DNA from: Azadirachta indica
Lineage: Eukaryota; Streptophyta; Magnoliopsida; Sapindales; Meliaceae
Assembly (NCBI GenBank): GCA_022749755.1
Contig: CM040445.1
Span: forward strand, 8,391,182-8,455,181
Reading direction: 5' to 3'
DNA length: 64,000 bases
Part shown: in pieces, positions 1 through 12,864 of the stretch
How positions within the stretch are numbered: position 1 is the stretch's first letter
How the letters are laid out: every line of letters starts with the position of its first letter
Program-made: the position numbers and the translations under genes
The notes under the pieces: model-generated
The model's database searches: none
Seen by the model: only the letters and a program-made list of their open reading frames with translations
What the model was told of the DNA's origin: nothing

Positions 1-429
1 TACATATACAAATGTTTAGGCTTGATTTTGTTAATTTTAAAATTTTTTAATTTAAATTTTATATAAATTCTAATTCTTTTCTAGCAAATATTAGCTCAAT
101 AAAACAAAACAATTAAAATTCTATAAGAATTATTTTTTTTCTTACTAATGAGGTTAGTGAATTCTTAAAAATATTATTTACAATTTCTTAAAATATAAAA
201 TAATAATTAATAAGATGTATGAATTTGTTTTTAGATCTATTTTAGATTATAACTCACAATTAATTATATCCTTAATTAGCACTTAATAATAAGTTTTAAT
301 GTGAAATTAATTTTTTAGTTTATTTTTAGTTTTTATTAAACTTTATTTTGGAAATTTAAAAAAATAAATTTATTTTGTTTAAAATTAATAAACTAATGCT
401 TTTATGAAAAAAATTTTCATTTTAGGAAA

Positions 430-604
430 TTTTATTTTTGAAGTCAAATTCCGGGCTGACCCAGACTTTAAATAAAGCCCGGATCCGGACTTTAAACTTG
501 TAACCCGAGTTCGGCCTGAAATTTATTTCGGACCGAGTTTATCACGGCCCAAATATCAGGTTTTTCCCTGGCCGGGCCAGGTCTGAGCTTTTCTACCATC
601 CCTA
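430..604 (-). repeat. hAT-like terminal region, GC-rich
   Basis: This island is much richer in G and C than its flanks and repeats variants of GGGCCGGG and CCCGGAC. Read on the minus strand it begins TAGGGATGGTAGAAAAGC, resembling the CAGGGATGG-type ends of plant hAT elements and their short nonautonomous relatives. The element would extend leftwards, possibly out of the window. No partner end or 8-bp target duplication was found, so the class assignment is tentative. Confidence 0.4.
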
Positions 605-3600
605 CTTGTGGATTTGTTTGATTTTGGCAAAGGAATTAAGTGAAAAAAAACTTATTTTTTTATCTAGTGATGTTTACTTTTTTATGTTTTCTGGAATTTT
701 TTTGTTGGGAATTGGGATCAACGAAGTAGATTTGGATGAACCTGTTGGTGTTGAATTTCTGATTTGGATGAATCATGATTGAATTTTTTTCATGAAGTAG
801 AATGTTAATTTGGAGTTGCCGTGGTGTGAAAAACTATTAGTTGAAGATTATTAATATATAAGAAATGTTGAGATTATACATAATCTTTATAAACAACGCA
901 TCTTTTAGTAGTTTGATAATTTTGTCTAAAGTGGCCATCTCTTACTACGAATAAATTTGGCATTTTGTAAATAGTTAACGCTGCTTAAGGAATGTGATTA
1001 CTAGAATAGTTAATTTTTGTTTAAGTACGAGTAGTTAAAACAACATAGTACAACTTTTAATTTTTGGTCAATTCATACAAATTCAACGCTTTTTGTTAAT
1101 TTTTATGATCTTATTACTCATGTCAATGCTTTTTGTTATGAAATACAAATTCAATTAAATTAAATATAAGTCAATAATTACAATCTAATTATATATTTTG
1201 CGATTCAATTTTAATATAGGTCATTGATATTAATGTCTTGTTATGAAAAGACATCTTTTTTATGGGCTTCTTGTTATCTTAATTTAATGTTATTGGCAGC
1301 GCTGCTAATACTTTACATTTTCATTCACAATATAAAAGGTAATATTAGTTCATATTTATATATTTTGATTTTTATAAAAATTCATAATTTATTTGTTTTA
1401 TAACTAAAATTTATTTTATATTTGTAGTCACATTTCCTAGAGATGTACAGAAGAAAGAATAAATTTCTTAATTTTATTCTTGTTTTGGTAATTAAGTATT
1501 TTGTTAATTTCAAATATTAGATTCTGCTTTTGGTGTAATAATAAAATTTTATATTTAATTTACTTATTTTAATTATTAAGATCCTCCATTTTATTTTAAA
1601 TTAATATTATAGGTTATTGCTGATGCTTATTCTGAGTTTGCTGAAATTGAATTGCAAACATAAGAGACGGAGCAATGTAAACACTGTTGTAAATACATTT
1701 GGCAGAATCTACATCATTTTTCCTTCATCAAAATATTAGACATGCCGTTAACTTTTTTTTTTTTTTTTTTTTTGTAATTCTTGTGATAATACTTGAATTA
1801 TTATATTTAAAAATTGCAATTTGAATTTTATCTTTTCTATATCAAGTCTTTATTGTCCTTTCTTATCCTTTATCCCCACTAGTTCTTTTTATGATGATTA
1901 AACTGCTTTGTTTATCTTAGAGGGAGGAAAGTATGAGACACAATTTTACCTAATTATCAATTCGCTTATTTCTAGTCAAAATTGGCTTTGCTTAATTGCA
2001 CTTTTAACTATAATTGCACAATGGTAATCATTTGCTAAGCACATGTAACTTGAGGAAGAAAATTCATTTATATAGAATATGATAAAATGTCACTTAATTA
2101 TTGGAGAAAGTGTTTTACCATTCAAAAGGACCTTTATTGACTCAAGATTAAGGCCCAATCCCAGAAGCAAAATTGTCAAAAGAAAATAAAAGCTCTACTA
2201 GAGCTAACAATATCCCTCGAAATTGAAGCTTTAATTTGTCGTTTAGATAAATATTTTACTTAAAGTAAATCTTGAACTCACCTAGTTATTGTAAAAGAAT
2301 ATAAAGGAGATTGTATGCATGTGATTTTGATCATATGAGATCAGATCAGCCGGTAGCTAGCTGCCTAGTTAGAAGATTTTCACCCTTTATTTTCTTTTTA
2401 AGCAATTAATTATCAACTTTTATTAAAATAAAGACAATTTAAAGAATAAATCTTTTGAGTTTTGATTCTCTCAGTTATTTAATAGAAGATGAATTGTTTA
2501 TAATACCTATTTAGGTGGGGATGACAGACCATTGTCCATTTTTTTCTTTTAAATTAATAAACTTTATTTATGAACTTAAAATAGATAAAGATATATACAA
2601 TTGTTAATAGATAGAAAGCAAAATTTTTCTTTCTTATTATTCAGTAATGTTAATTAGTTAATATTTAGTTAATATTGATAATTTTTTTCTTTTATTTTAT
2701 TTTTCATCATTATCATCTAAATAAGCATAATTTCTAAACATACTTATTTTAATTACAATAATTCGGTCTCTATTTTAATATATTTATAACATATTTGTTC
2801 AATTATAACATTTTAGTTCATATTTTAATGTTTTTTATAATTTATTAAAGATTAAATTTTTAATTTATTATTTCAGTACAAAATTTAGAAAAAAATTTAT
2901 TAATAAAAAACTTTTAACAATAAATTAGATCAAGTCAATATGTTAAAATATTTTTAATTCTCTTTTTTTACTTTCTTAGTAATAATTGATTACATTAGAT
3001 TCATTACATTTTTTTTTTATATAAATTATGAAAACATGAAAAAAGAAGAGAATTTAATATTATTTGTTAATAGAATTAGCAATAAAATATATTTTTAATT
3101 ATTGTTAATAATATACTTTAATTTTAATTAAATGTTAGAAAAGAGAATTTTCATTATTTTATTTGTAATATATATAAAGTGTATTTATATTTTAATTTAC
3201 TTACATTTTTATAATTTTTAAAAAACATATTAAATTTAATATAATTTCTTAAATAGATGTATATTACAAAAATGTTTAAAAATTATCTTATTCAAAATTT
3301 TCATTATTGAATATCAAATTATTATTTAAAAAATAAAAGAATACGGTTAAAATGTATAAAAAAATTAAATTAAGATTTTTTATTTTTAAGTTTTTTAGTT
3401 CAACTAATTGATTCTATTATTAAGATCATGAGACATGAATAAATTATTTTTATTGAATATTAATTTTTCATCTAAATTGAGAATATAAATAAAGCAAAAA
3501 GACAAGGAAAAAGAAAAAATAAAGAAATTATTTTTATTAATTATTTATAAAATATAATTTTATCTTCTTAATTATTAAAAAAAAAGATAAAAATTAATAT

Positions 3601-3887
3601 ATAGGAGTAATATGGTGATGTTCATAAATTTTAGGATTAAATTAAATATTATTAATTATAAGGGATAAATTAAAAATTATCTAATGATCAGAAGTTTGGT
3701 TAAGGGGTCTACGTGACATTAATTAAAATAATTTAAAATTAAGTGATAATTTTTAAAATATTTAAAGATTTTTATATCTAATACATAAAATATATCAATC
3801 TGAAAGATATGTTCTAAACATTAAGGATGGAACTGAAATTAACCCATTTCTTTTTTTTGTATAATGGTGCTTTCTTTTCTCTTTTTC

Positions 3888-3929
3888 TCTTCTTCTTCTT
3901 CTTCTCCTTCTTCTTCTTCTTCTTCTTCC
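3888..3929. repeat. TTC microsatellite
   Basis: Imperfect run of TTC triplets interrupted once by CTCC, inside a longer pyrimidine-rich tract. Confidence 0.9.
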
Positions 3930-6900
3930 AGAACCACGACTCTCTTTGTCTCTATCTTTATCCTTTTCAATTTACAGCAACATCTTAGCTCGTTGATTTG
4001 CTTCAAAATTATCTCTTTCGCAATTGACAGGTATACATAAATATAAATATTTTTTAGTCGGTTTTTTATTATGTAATTTGATAAATGTATATGACTAAAT
4101 TTAATATAAACTGCAATGTTTTGAATATGTTTTAATTTTAATTATATGTATAAATGCTTTCTATGTATAAATAGATCTCATAATGTACAACATATGATGC
4201 TGCTATTTATATTTTATTATATTGCTATATTTGATCTGAAATTAATCTATGTATTTTTTTAAAGATTTTTTTTAGCTTGTTTCATATTTTTTTTATTTTA
4301 CCTAATTTTTTTTTTTGCCTTCATTCAATTAGACACTTGTTAAAACTATTTATAACGTCACAAAATTAAATTGATTTGCAAATAAACAAGTCTTGGATGA
4401 CAATGAGTAGGAGAAAAAACATGATTGACATTCAGAATTTTTTAATTTATTGATGAAATAAATTATGACAAATATCAAAAGTGTGTGATAGCTTCTAAAT
4501 TAAAATTAAAAAATAAAATTATCGAAAAAGAAAAATCATTAGACTAACTTCGTTTTCGGTGGCTTTTATTGGTGTTGTGAGCGCATACCGGTGTTTTCTT
4601 CGCTTTAGTTTAGAGACTTTTGTATTTTTCTATTGTTAATAATGAATTTGTGGTGGTTTATTTAAATGTTTCATTTATAAATAATGATATTTTCTTTCAT
4701 ATTTATAGAATGTATTCTAAATGTTTTATTGCCAAAATTGTTTTAATTTTGTTTTTCATTAAACGTAATAGGGTTATATACATATCGGAATCACACACGT
4801 GCTTTTTTTTTTTTTACTGATTGTGATGTGTATATATTTTTACTCTTTATATATGGTTATAATTATTATACTAAAAATGTGACAGTTAGTCTGCAAGCAA
4901 GTTGCAATTTTTCGTACAAACATTTCATTAGCCAAATTGGAAAAAGGAGAACATCAATGCAATTGATCGACGAGATCTTATAATAAACTCAATTTATTGG
5001 TTGTGAAAATGTCAGTATATATTAATATATATTTACTTTTTGTTTTGTTTTGGTAGTTATGATAGTTAGTTGTGATTTTGTATTAATTAATATATTTTCA
5101 CTACTATCATTGAACTACTATAGGAATGACATTTCTTTAGTTAAATGTTAAAATGGATTATGTTGCAATATATGTTTATGATAGTTGCTTTTGATGATTA
5201 AAATACTAACAATTATCCACTCTACATTTTACAATTGAAGATAATTAAATTATAACAGTGTCGTATGTGTTTTGTTTGTAAATTTCGGTGACTATGGGCT
5301 TTCTTCAATGGAATTAGTTGGATTACACATGAGGTGTAGGGAACAATTGCTAACTAAATAGTTAGAAAATAAGAATTTGTGTTGTCGATATGGATATGCA
5401 TTATAACAATAAATTGTAGCCTATTATAAGCATAACAAAGTTATCTATATATCATTATTTATATTATGTTTGTGAACTAATGGTAAACAATCTGATGATC
5501 TACTTAGGAAACCTCAATTATATAATAGAGGTAATATGCTAATATTAGTTTTCTTCTAATTTTGAAATCGATTCATATAATTGAGTTTTATTTGAATGTT
5601 ATTAAAACTTTTTCATAGTAATATCAATTTTTAAATGGTTCAAAAAATTATAAAAAATATTGATTTTCATAAAACAAAAGAAATTAGTTTTAGTGATTTC
5701 ATTTTTTTTCCTAAGAGATCATTGTATTTATCTTTTCAAATAAAATTGGTTTTTTACAAACCAATATTTATATTGCTATTAAAATAAATCAATTTTATAT
5801 ATAATTAAGAATGGTCATCTAATATAATTTGATTATAAGCTAGTTTCATAAGTAAAATATTTTATATTTTACAAAGAAATAGTAACTTCATTATTAATTG
5901 TATAGAAAGATTAGAAACAATGATAATAATAATATTTCTGAATTAAAAAATATAACTCTATTTGTCAATATTAGTTCCATATTAATCTCACTGCAAAAAT
6001 TACTCTTAAAAAAAAAAACCAATAAAATTTGATTTTTGTACTAAAAGATCTGCCAAACAATATTATTGGAAAAAAATTAACACAATCATATAATTTTTCT
6101 TAAAAAATCTGTCAAATAGAAATTTTTTAATATTACAAGTCATTTATAAACTAACACTCTCTACCTACATCCATTGCATCTCATCATTTTCTTTTTCAAT
6201 AGACTTATTTTTCTATGAGACCATAAAATATTAATTGAGATGAGTAAATATAGATAAACTTTAGTTAAAATAAGAAATGAAAACATAAATATATAAAAAA
6301 CTTTAATAACCTACTCCAGTATCCACAGCTTTTTAAAAACTTTTATTATGAATAATAAAATGAGGCCCAATAAAAATACTCAAGAATAAGATCGAAAGAA
6401 ATTCAAAAAAAATACTTCCTTTTGGTGTTCAATGTTCTCTCACGAAATAAAAGATTAAAATGTCTATCACAATAATATTAAAAGGGTTGGTAATATCTCA
6501 GGACTCCAACAAGAATCAAGACATCTGCAACCAACCAAAAAAAAAAAAAATACGATTTATGAGTTAAAAAAAAAGTTTAGAACAAAAATAAATGTGATAT
6601 CAATATTTGTGATTTTTTCCCTGAAATTGAATCTCTTCTTAAAGCTATCACAATTCAAATAATTATAAAATAATGTCATATCTTTATATTCAAACCATCA
6701 AATTTATGTTCATTTAAAAACCAAATTGGCAGTATACTTCAATTGACAAATTGTTGTACAAAAGCATAACTTAAAAAGAAAAGGGAAAGTCTGAAAAAAT
6801 AAGAACATACTTGTACTTGAAAGTAAAAACTTTATTTTTTGCAATAACTCTAGTGCTTGTGAAACCCTATTGGTAAATAAGTAAACAAACATATTATTAT

Positions 6901-7434
6901 AATTCAAACACAAAAGATAAACCATTACTTGTGAAATATAATATATATGAGAAACAAACACAAAAGATAAATAAATATGAAAAATATAATATCAAATAGT
7001 TGAGAAAAAGAATAACAAACCATTATATTTCTTCTTGTTTATATATTCATCCCATGAAACTACAAATATATAATAGTTAACATTAATTGTAATAAGAATA
7101 AAATTAAGGACATTTATAATAATCAAATGTATAAATATAAATTATTATTACCACTTATATCACACAAAATTATAACAAGAATTAGTAACATTAAAATAAC
7201 GACGCAAAAAAAAAAAAACAGAAAGCCCATCATCGAAGTCTTTTTCCATTAATGATTGAGCTATAGTGACCCTGCAAACCTTTGGAAAATAATCAACAAA
7301 GAAAAAATGGATACATTAATAAAGGAGTAAATAAATATAAAAAAATCAATGAAAAATGAAGCCCAAATGCAAAACGGATAATTTAGATCTAAAAATAAGC
7401 AAAAATACAATATAAAATAGCAACAAGCTATAGA

Positions 7435-7439
7435 TAATA
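7435..7439. repeat. Target site duplication, left copy (TAATA)
   Basis: The five bases TAATA lie immediately before the left LTR and recur exactly at 12860-12864 after the right LTR, as expected for copia integration. Confidence 0.85.
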
Positions 7440-8129
7440 TGTTGGGTTGGGCTTCACTTCTATTTAGAAAATTTTCAATTTTAAAGCTCACATGGTTAAA
7501 GAGATTTTAGATTTATTTTGTGACTATATAAGGTATGTGTGTGAGAAGAGTAGTGCAAGCCATAAGACGGAAAGACAGTATTTTTCTAAAAAATTTCAGT
7601 CATACATAGTTTTCATCAAGCTGATAATCGGGTGGCGATTGAAACTCCGTTTTAGCTCACATTTTACGTGGAGATTCTACACAAATAGTTTTTGATTCTG
7701 AACGGTGTGATTGACCATCAGAGCTTTTTAGGACGTCCAGAATTTATGTTTACAGCAGTTTTGATTTTCAGAATTTTTTTTGCACTCTTATTTTTGGCTC
7801 TTTCACTTTGATGTTCATCTATTGGTGTATTTGGTGAGCTTTTCTTTGGCTCTTACTTTGTAATTGAATACTTTGTTTCTAAAACTGTAATCTTGTAAGA
7901 AGACCCTGGTACTTCTTATTTGGTGATAGTAAAAATTTTTCGACTGTGATTTTTTACTCTCACTCACATTAAGGGGGCGTTTTTCCACGTAAATTTGGCA
8001 TCTCTTATTTTCTTTTAACTTGATTATTCTTGCTATTCTTATTATTTTGATTTACTTTATTACTTCATCTTGGTTCAAATAAGTGGGAAGAATTAAATTT
8101 ATACTAGTTTCTCTTGTTTCTTCTTAATA
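7440..8129 (+). repeat. Left LTR of copia element
   Basis: 690 bp starting TGTTGGG and ending TTAATA, matching 12179-12859 along its whole length. Most differences are C/T or G/A changes. The last two bases are TA instead of the canonical CA kept in the right LTR, a single transition. Confidence 0.92.
7525..7533 (+). promoter_or_regulatory. LTR TATA box
   Basis: TATATAAGG about 85 bp into the left LTR. The equivalent site in the right LTR is TATATAAAG at 12251. This would be the U3 promoter driving the genomic RNA. Confidence 0.6.
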
Positions 8130-8132
8130 AAG

Positions 8133-8143
8133 TGGTATTAGAA
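8133..8143 (+). other. Primer-binding site (initiator tRNA-Met type)
   Basis: TGGTATTAGAA three bases after the left LTR is one change from the TGGTATCAGA site complementary to the 3' end of plant initiator tRNA-Met, the usual primer of Tnt1-like copia elements. Confidence 0.75.
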
Positions 8144-8201
8144 TAGGTTCAGTTATTGAGTTATTGTTTTGTTTTGAACAATGTAGGTTAATGCAAGTAG
8201 A

Positions 8202-8985
8202 ATGGTGAATTTGAATGGTTCCAATTATGCACTTTGGAAGGGTAAGATGGAAGATTTGCTTTCTTCCAAAAATTATTATCTACTAGTGTTTGCCACTGAA
8301 AAACTTGATCATAAAACAGATGAAGAATGAGCTTCAATGCCTTGATAGGTTTGTGGATACATTAGGCAGTGGGTTGATGATGATAATGTGTTGAATCATA
8401 TAAGTAGGGAGAAAAATGCTCAGATTCTTTGGAACAAATTGGAACAGTAGTATGCCAGGAAAATAGGAAATAACAAGTTACTTTTGATAAAGCAGATGAT
8501 GGCCTTAAGATATAGAGATAGAACTTTGGTGACTAATCACTTGAATATATTCCAGAGAATTATTAATCAGCTTGCTGCTATGGGATCACTTCTAAGGATG
8601 AAATTTAAGGTTTATGGTTTCTTGGTACTTTACCAGACCATGAGAGACATTCAGGGTGTCATTATTTAATTATGCACCAGATGGTATTATCTCCATGGAG
8701 TTTGTTAAAAATAATATTTTGAATGAAGAGATGAGAAGGAAAACACAGGGTTGCTCTTCACAGTCAGAAGCTTTAGTTTCATATTCTAGGGGGAGAAGCA
8801 AGAAGTAGGATTCCAGTAACAAAGAGCATAGCAGAAGCAAGTCAAGAAAGGGGTATAAAAATCTTGAGTGCCACCATTATGATAAGAAAGGACATGTCAA
8901 GAAATATTACTACAAATAGAAAAGAGAGAATAAAGAGAGCAAACAAAAAGAAAAGAAGATTGACTATAATAGTGATGATGATAGA
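8202..8985 (+). pseudogene. gag: copia gag (capsid/nucleocapsid), degenerate
   Basis: Translation from the ATG at 8202 gives a copia gag start ([20 protein letters not shown]), which packs the element RNA into particles. Stops soon follow and the frame changes several times. Near 8871 a CCHC zinc knuckle is recognisable but damaged: it reads CHHYDKKGHVKKYY, so the second and last cysteines are tyrosines (TGT or TGC changed to TAT or TAC). Nucleic-acid binding through this knuckle would be lost. The frame leads into the protease without a clear stop-separated second gene, as in single-polyprotein copia elements. Confidence 0.85.
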
Positions 8986-9009
8986 GTTAATGTTATTCCT
9001 GAAGATATT

Positions 9010-9387
9010 TTGATTGTTCAAGAATATGATGTAATCAACTTTATTTATAGTGAGACTAGTTGGGTGATAGATAGTGGTGCCTCTGTTCATATTATAGCTA
9101 GAAGGGATTTTTTCTTCTCCTATATAGCTGGTGATTTTGGAGATGTCAGGACAGCTAATGAAGGAATGACACGATGTGCAGGTGTTGAAGATGTTTGCTT
9201 GAAGACTGCTAATGGTTCCATGTTAGTTCTTAAGCATGTCAAGCATGTTCCGGATATTCGGCTTAATCTTCTTTCTGTTGGTAAGCTTTGTGATGCTGGC
9301 TATGACAATAATTTTTCAAGAGACAATTGGAAGCTCACTAAAGGTGCTATGGTTATGGCTAGTAGTAAGAAGTATTTCTCTTTATAA
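9010..9387 (+). pseudogene. pol: copia aspartic protease domain
   Basis: An open stretch of about 125 residues holds the retroviral-type aspartic protease that cleaves the polyprotein. The catalytic motif WVIDSGASVHI is intact near residue 18, followed by the copia-typical HVKHVPDIRLNLLSVGKL. It ends at a stop near 9387, where the parent element would read on into the GAG-pre-integrase region (about 9388-9600). The ATG at 9010 is not a real start: the domain is an internal part of the polyprotein. Confidence 0.9.
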
Positions 9388-10430
9388 CTTACTCAACCTA
9401 AAATTTCTAAAGATGTTGTACACACAGCTGAATCAGAAGATAGAATTAAGTTATGGCATAAACAGTTATGGTATATGAGTGAGAAAGGGATAACTGAGTT
9501 AGCTAGGAAGAATGTGTTACTTAGGGTGAAGAAAGTGCACTTGAGGAAGTGTATGCATTGTTTAGAAGGAAAACAGCACAAAGTTTCCTTTAAAAGCCAT
9601 TTACCAACCTGAAGACTTGAAGTACTTGATTTAGTGCATTCTGATGTTTGTGGTCCTATGAAAACCATGTCACTTGGTGGTGCATACTATTTTGTGTCAT
9701 TTATTGATGATCATTCAAGGAAAGTATGAGTTATACTTTGAAGTCAAAGGATCAAGTATTATGTACGTTCAAGTAATTTCAAGCTTTAGTTGAGAGAGAG
9801 ATTGAAAAGAAGTTGAAATGTACTAGAACAGATAATGGTGGTGAATATTTAGGGCCATTTGATACTCATTGCAGAGAGCAGGGTATTAGACATCAGAAGA
9901 CTCCTCCGACAACACTACAGTTGAATAGCATAGCTAAGAGAATAAATAGAACACTGGTTGAGAGAGTTAGATGTTTGATCTCACAAGCTAGATTGCAGAA
10001 TTCTTTTTGGGGTAAAGCTTTGGGTACTACAGCATATGTTATAAATCTTTCTTCTAGCATTCCTTTACAGCTTGAAGTGCCAGAAAGGATATGGTCAAGT
10101 AAGAAAGTTTGTTATGATCATTTGCGTATCTTTGGTTACAGGGATTTTGTACATATCCCTAAAGATGAAAGATCCTAACTTGATGTGAAGACCAAACAGT
10201 GTATATTTCTAGGCTATGGCCAAGATGAGCTTGGCTATCGGTTATACGATCTAATTAGTAAAAAAATCATCAGAAATAGAGATGTTGTGTTTATGGAGGA
10301 TCAGACTGTTGCAAACTTAGAGAAAAAAGAAAAGCCAGTGCCTCAGAACAATAATGTGCTAGTTGACTTTGATATAGTTCCTCCCACACTAAGAAAGGGT
10401 CAGCATACAGATAATGTTCAAGATGATTAA
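9388..10430 (+). pseudogene. pol: copia integrase (GAG-pre-integrase plus rve core), inactive
   Basis: The pre-integrase HHCC finger is visible as LWHKQLWYMSEKGI then CMHCLEGKQ; its second histidine has become tyrosine. The core shows the first aspartate in [11 protein letters not shown] and the second in TRTDNGGEY. The third acidic residue, normally Glu in a GVAERMNRT-type motif, reads AKRINRT (codon AAG at 9936-9938, a G to A change from GAG). Integrase uses this D,D,E triad for strand transfer, so the enzyme would be dead. Stops interrupt the frame near 9612, 9729 and 10177. The C-terminal part ends at a stop near 10430. Confidence 0.9.
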
Positions 10431-10568
10431 CTAAATATAGTTGATGCTAATGGTTATACACAAGAAAGAGCAACAAAGGATGTGCAAGTACAGTAGCCAG
10501 TAGAGGAGATTCCTACAATCCAACTTAAAAGATTTATTAGAAGCAGACAGGCTTTTACTAAATACTCT

Positions 10569-11400
10569 GTGCATGATTATATTTTGCTGACTGACATGGG
10601 AGAGCTTGAGTGCTATGAAGAACCTATTAAAGATGATCATAGAGCTGAGTGGATTAAAGCTACGCAGGATGAGATGTGTTCTTTGCATGAAAACCATACT
10701 TTTGAGCTGGTCAAGTTGCCTGAAGGTAGAAAAGTACTGAAGAACAAGCGGGTGTTCAGAATAAAGCATGAATAACACAATTTGAGGTCGCAGTATAAGA
10801 CAAGACTTGTTGTTAAAGGTTTTGGGCAGAGGAAAGGCATTGATTTTGGAGATATATTTTCTCTAGTTGTAAAGATTACTTCTATCCGTATTATACTTGG
10901 TTTAGCGGCTAGTCTTGACTTAGAGATTGAGCATATGGACGTGAAGACTGCTTTTTTTGATGGTGACTTGGAAGAAGAAATCTACATGGAGCAATTAGAA
11001 GGATTCAAAGTAAAAGGCAAAGAAGATTATGTTTGCAAATTAAAGAAGAGTCTTTACGGGTTGAAGCAAGCTCCAAGGCAATGGTATAAGAAATTTGAGT
11101 CAATTATGTAGGAGCAAAGCTATAAGAAGACTACTTTAGATAGTTGTATTTTATACAAAAATTCTTGAGCGATGATTTTATCATTCATTTACTCTATGTA
11201 GATGACATTCTTATTGTTGGTAAGAATGCTTACAGGATTGATGCTTTGAAGAAGCAATTAAGTAAGTCTTTTGCCATGAAAGACTTAGGTGCTGCAAAAC
11301 AAATGTTAAGAATAACAATTGGATGGGATAGATCTGCAAGGAAGCTATATTGTCAGAAGAGAAGTACATTCAAAAAGTATTTCAACAATTTCGCATGAAT
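10569..11400 (+). pseudogene. pol: copia reverse transcriptase, degenerate
   Basis: Copies element RNA into DNA. The start WIKATQDEMCSLHENHTFELV, the first aspartate motif MDVKTAFFDGDLEEEIYM, KSLYGLKQAPRQWY, and the catalytic YVDDIL (about 11196-11213) are all readable and match copia RT. Stops at 10773, 11109 and 11166 and a frameshift cut it into at least three pieces. Catalytic aspartates are kept, so the stops and frame breaks inactivated it. Confidence 0.92.
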
Positions 11401-11487
11401 AATGCTAAGTTAGTATGTAGCCCTCTTACTCCTCACTTCAAAATGAGCATTAAATAATGTCCTACAACACTTGTTGAGAAAGAAGAG

Positions 11488-12162
11488 ATGAAGAGACTTC
11501 TTTATGCTTCAGTAGTTGGAAGCTTAATGTATGCCATGGTATGTACTAGACCAGACATAGGCAATGCAGTTGGCACAATGAGTCGTTTTCTTTCAAATCC
11601 AGGCAAAGAGCATTGGAAAGCTGTAAGATGGATAATGAGATATTTGTGTGGTACATTTGACTTGAAGCTTTCTTTTGGTGAAGATAAACCTGTTTTAGTT
11701 GGCTTCACAGATGTAGATTTGGTTGAAGATATTGATTATCATAAGTTTACTTTCGGTTATCTGATTAACTTTGCAGGGGGAGCTGTGTTATGGCAATTTA
11801 GATTGCAAAAGTGCGTTGCTCTTTCAACAACAGAGGCAGAGTTCATTGTAATAACTGATAAAGAGTTGCTATGGATGGATGAAAAAGTTTCTTAGGCAAC
11901 TTAATTTTGAGCAAGAGAGGTATATGTTGTTATTGACAACTAAAGTGCTATTCATTTTGGAAAGAATTCTTCCTTTCACTCAAGATCGAAGCATATTGAT
12001 ACTCGTTACCATTGGATACGGGATGTGTTAAATGCTAAATTATTAGATCTTGAAAAAGTTGACACAAAAGATAATGGTGCTGATATATTGATAAAGTTAT
12101 TACCGAGGAACAAACTTGAGATTTGCCGTTTGATCGCTGGAATGACAAATTTCTCCAAATAG
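11488..12162 (+). pseudogene. pol: copia RNase H domain and C-terminus
   Basis: Begins YASVVGSLMYAMVCTRPDI, the linker before copia RNase H, followed by FTDVDLVEDIDYHKFTFGY (normally YTDADLAGD) and ALSTTEAEF, the catalytic glutamate region. After the stop at 11895 a frame shift leads to SKHIDTRYHWIRD and IKLLPRNKLEICR, the usual copia C-terminal tail, ending at the stop TAG 12160-12162 just before the polypurine tract. RNase H removes the RNA strand during reverse transcription. Confidence 0.9.
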
Positions 12163-12166
12163 TTGT

Positions 12167-12174
12167 GAGGGGGA
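12167..12174 (+). other. Polypurine tract
   Basis: GAGGGGGA lies four bases before the right LTR, the position expected for the plus-strand primer. Confidence 0.8.
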
Positions 12175-12178
12175 GTTT

Positions 12179-12859
12179 TGTTAGGTTGAACTTCACTCCT
12201 ATTTAGAGAAAGCCCACATAGTTAAAGAGATTTTAGATTTGTTTTGTGGCTATATAAAGTGTGTGTGTGTGATAAGAGTAGTGCAAGCCGTAAGACGGAA
12301 AGACAACACTTTTCCAGAAAATTTTAATCTTGTGCAGTTTTCATCAAGCTGACAATCGGGTGGCGATTTGAACTCTATTTTGACTCAAATTTTATATAGA
12401 GTTTCTATACACATAGTTCTTAATTTTGAATGGTGTGATTGACCATCAGAGCTTTTTAGGACGTTCAGAATTTATGTTTACAGTAGCTCTGATTTTCAAA
12501 ATTTTTCTGTAGTCTTATTTTTGGCTCTTTCATTTTGGTGTTCATTTATTGGTGTATTTGGTGAGGTTTTCTTTGACTCTCACTTTGTGATTGAATTCTT
12601 ACTTGTTTTTAAGACTGTAATTTTATAAGAAAATTCTGCTACTTCTTATTTGGTGATAATGAAAATTTTTTTGTTGTGATTTTTTATTTTCACTTACATT
12701 GAGGGGGAGGTTTTCTACGTAAATAGGGTGTCTCTTGTTTTCTTTTAACTTGATTATTCTTGCTGTTCTTATTGTTTTAATTTACTTGATTATTTCATTT
12801 TAGTTCAAGTAAGTGAAAAGAATTAAATTTGTAATAATTTCTCTTATTTTTTCGTAACA
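12179..12859 (+). repeat. Right LTR of copia element
   Basis: 681 bp, starting TGTTAGG and ending TAACA. It lacks about 10 bases present near 7474-7484 of the left LTR. Confidence 0.92.
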
Positions 12860-12864
12860 TAATA
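12860..12864. repeat. Target site duplication, right copy (TAATA)
   Basis: Exact repeat of 7435-7439. Confidence 0.85.

Larger units (their letters stand above)
605..7439. other. AT-rich intergenic DNA, no gene seen
   Basis: No open reading frame here has a recognisable domain, and the few short ones are chance frames in AT-rich DNA. It contains homopolymer runs, a pyrimidine stretch around 3860-4010 and a TTC microsatellite. The stretch near 3888-4030 (TTC repeats, then a GT-containing possible donor near 4030) looks like a 5' untranslated leader, but I found no coding exon downstream. Confidence 0.5.
7440..12859 (+). mobile_element. Ty1/copia LTR retrotransposon, complete but defective
   Basis: All structural parts are present in order: left LTR, primer-binding site, gag, protease, integrase, reverse transcriptase, RNase H, polypurine tract, right LTR, flanked by the duplication TAATA. 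The order protease-integrase-RT-RNase H defines copia. Motif style (LWHK, YVDDIL, ALSTTEAEF, WKAVRWIMRYL) resembles the Tnt1/Tork group of plants. The gag-pol frame is broken by many stops and frameshifts and several key residues are lost, so the copy cannot move by itself. The LTRs look about 85% identical by eye, so this is an old insertion. Confidence 0.95.

Noticed and set aside
4620..4820. 66-residue plus-strand frame
   Set aside because: Phe/Ile-rich translation of AT-rich DNA, no domain, no conservation evidence.
9236..9478. Frame overlapping the copia protease
   Set aside because: Shadow of the pol frame in another phase.
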